Assembly (NCBI GenBank): GCA_964503235.1
Contig: CAZCZJ010000034.1
Location: forward strand, 1 to 22,186
Source of the DNA: W425 sp964503235
GTDB taxonomy: Bacteria > Chloroflexota > Dehalococcoidia > Dehalococcoidales > RBG-16-60-22
Reading direction: 5' to 3'
DNA length: 22,186 bases
The notes beneath the pieces were generated by a model that searched no databases, was not told where the DNA came from, and saw only the letters and a list, made by a program, of their open reading frames with translations. This document shows, in pieces, positions 21,554 through 22,186 of this stretch; the first letter of the stretch is position 1, and every line of letters starts with the position of its first letter. The translations under genes were made by a program, and so were the position numbers.

Positions 21554-22186
21554 TTATGCGGCAACAGATGAAAACCAGTCCAGTTGATTGGTCAAGATAA
21601 GAATCCCTATCAATATGAGCAGTAATCCGCTAACTATACGAATAATAAAGGTATACCGCTGAACGCGTTTTAAAAATGGCATCAGGTAATCAAAGGCGAT
21701 GCCGATGATTAAAAACGGCAGGCCCAGTCCCAGCGAAAATATCACCAGCAGGTAAGCCCCTTCCCAGGCTCTCTCCTGCGTGGCGGCTATTGCCAGGATA
21801 GCCCCAAGCTGCCATATAACACAAGGTGTCCAAGCTATGGCAAAAGCCGCCCCGATGAGGAACGAGCGCAGGTAACTGGTGGTCTTGCCCAGGTGTGGAG
21901 ACAGGCGTTTTTCATAATTGAGCCAGGTTATCTTAGTAGACGCCAGGATAATTACCCCGAAGGCTATCAGGAAGCCCCCGGCTATATCAGCCAGTAAACT
22001 ATAATCGGGTATTACCTTATTACCGGTAAAACCGGCAACAGCTCCCAGAAAGGTGAAAACCACCGTGAAACCAAGTACGAAGCTCAGGGAGTGTAAAAAT
22101 ACCGTAATCCGGATACCTTTGCGTGCTTCGAATATCCCCGGGCCGTACAGGCTGGCGAGATAGACCGGGACCATCGGCAGTACGCA
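21554..22186 (-). CDS. ccdA: CcdA-family thiol-reducing membrane protein (5' end cut by window edge)
   Basis: CcdA carries electrons from cytoplasmic thioredoxin across the membrane to extracytoplasmic thioredoxins. The frame is open to the last base: before the first ATG (22174) it reads C-V-L-P, completing the conserved 'PCVLPMVPVYL' motif, so the gene starts beyond the window and its first catalytic Cys is at 22184-22186. The second redox cysteine is in AWTPCVIWQLGAILA. About six hydrophobic segments can be seen, including LSFVLGFTVVFTFLGAVAGF, IAGGFLIAFGVIILAST, AYLLVIFSLGLGLPFLIIGIAF and IIRIVSGLLLILIGILIL. The TlpA-like thioredoxin follows 21 bases downstream, its expected redox partner. 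Only the extreme N-terminus is missing. Confidence 0.92.
   Translation of the reverse strand, partial: CVLPMVPVYLASLYGPGIFEARKGIRITVFLHSLSFVLGFTVVFTFLGAVAGFTGNKVIPDYSLLADIAGGFLIAFGVIILASTKITWLNYEKRLSPHLGKTTSYLRSFLIGAAFAIAWTPCVIWQLGAILAIAATQERAWEGAYLLVIFSLGLGLPFLIIGIAFDYLMPFLKRVQRYTFIIRIVSGLLLILIGILILTNQLDWFSSVAA

Noticed and set aside
1..22186. CRISPR array, tRNA, rRNA or transposase genes
   Set aside because: I found no regularly spaced direct repeats, no recognisable RNA gene core and no transposase-like protein on either strand; the only repeats are palindromic elements.

Overview
The window looks like chromosomal DNA of an uncultured anaerobic bacterium. The closest fit I can suggest is a Dehalococcoidia-like Chloroflexota; a Desulfobacterota-type host is the main alternative. 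The reasons are the gene content (tungsten/molybdenum aldehyde:ferredoxin oxidoreductase, paired class III CoA-transferases, a DUF35 plus thiolase-fold pair, a CcdA/TlpA redox pair), moderate GC with AT-rich spacers, strong AGGAGG ribosome sites, and dispersed palindromic repeats. This is inference from gene types only; there is no rRNA or other marker gene.

Layout. (1) 1-561: 3' end of a probable FAD-linked oxidase, then a 631-base AT-rich spacer with a hairpin and a possible promoter. (2) 1193-6820, plus strand: a complete five-gene Opp/Dpp-type ABC importer (lipoprotein binding protein, two permeases, two ATPases), with a very stable hairpin between the binding protein and the first permease. 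(3) 14439 down to 6899, minus strand: a seven-gene catabolic operon read as two zinc alcohol dehydrogenases, two CaiB-type CoA-transferases, an Ltp2-like thiolase-fold aldolase, a DUF35 zinc-ribbon/OB protein and a two-domain MaoC-like hydratase. (4) 14776-18285, plus strand, divergent from operon 3: aldehyde:ferredoxin oxidoreductase and two tandem SDR dehydrogenases. (5) 18341-18630: a promoter, a structured segment and a hairpin terminator, probably an undescribed small RNA that may also encode one or two tiny peptides. (6) 18672-20648: a small membrane-anchored protein (minus), then a divergent Rpe-like epimerase and a TIGR04076-like protein (plus). (7) 20660-22186, minus strand: CcdA (cut by the window edge), a TlpA-like thioredoxin and a small four-cysteine protein.

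How they may work together. Regions 3 and 4 share one divergent control region and form a plausible route: alcohol to aldehyde (zinc ADHs), aldehyde to acid with electrons passed to ferredoxin (AOR), acid to CoA thioester (CaiB pair), hydration (MaoC), oxidation (SDR pair), and carbon-carbon cleavage by the DUF35/Ltp2-like pair. The set parallels the bbs genes for anaerobic toluene beta-oxidation (paired CoA-transferases, paired SDRs, DUF35 plus thiolase-fold protein). It differs in that the thiolase-fold protein lacks the thiolase cysteine and histidine and resembles steroid side-chain retro-aldolases. One CoA-transferase has lost its catalytic aspartate. The substrate cannot be named from sequence; the neighbouring importer and FAD oxidase may or may not belong to the same pathway.
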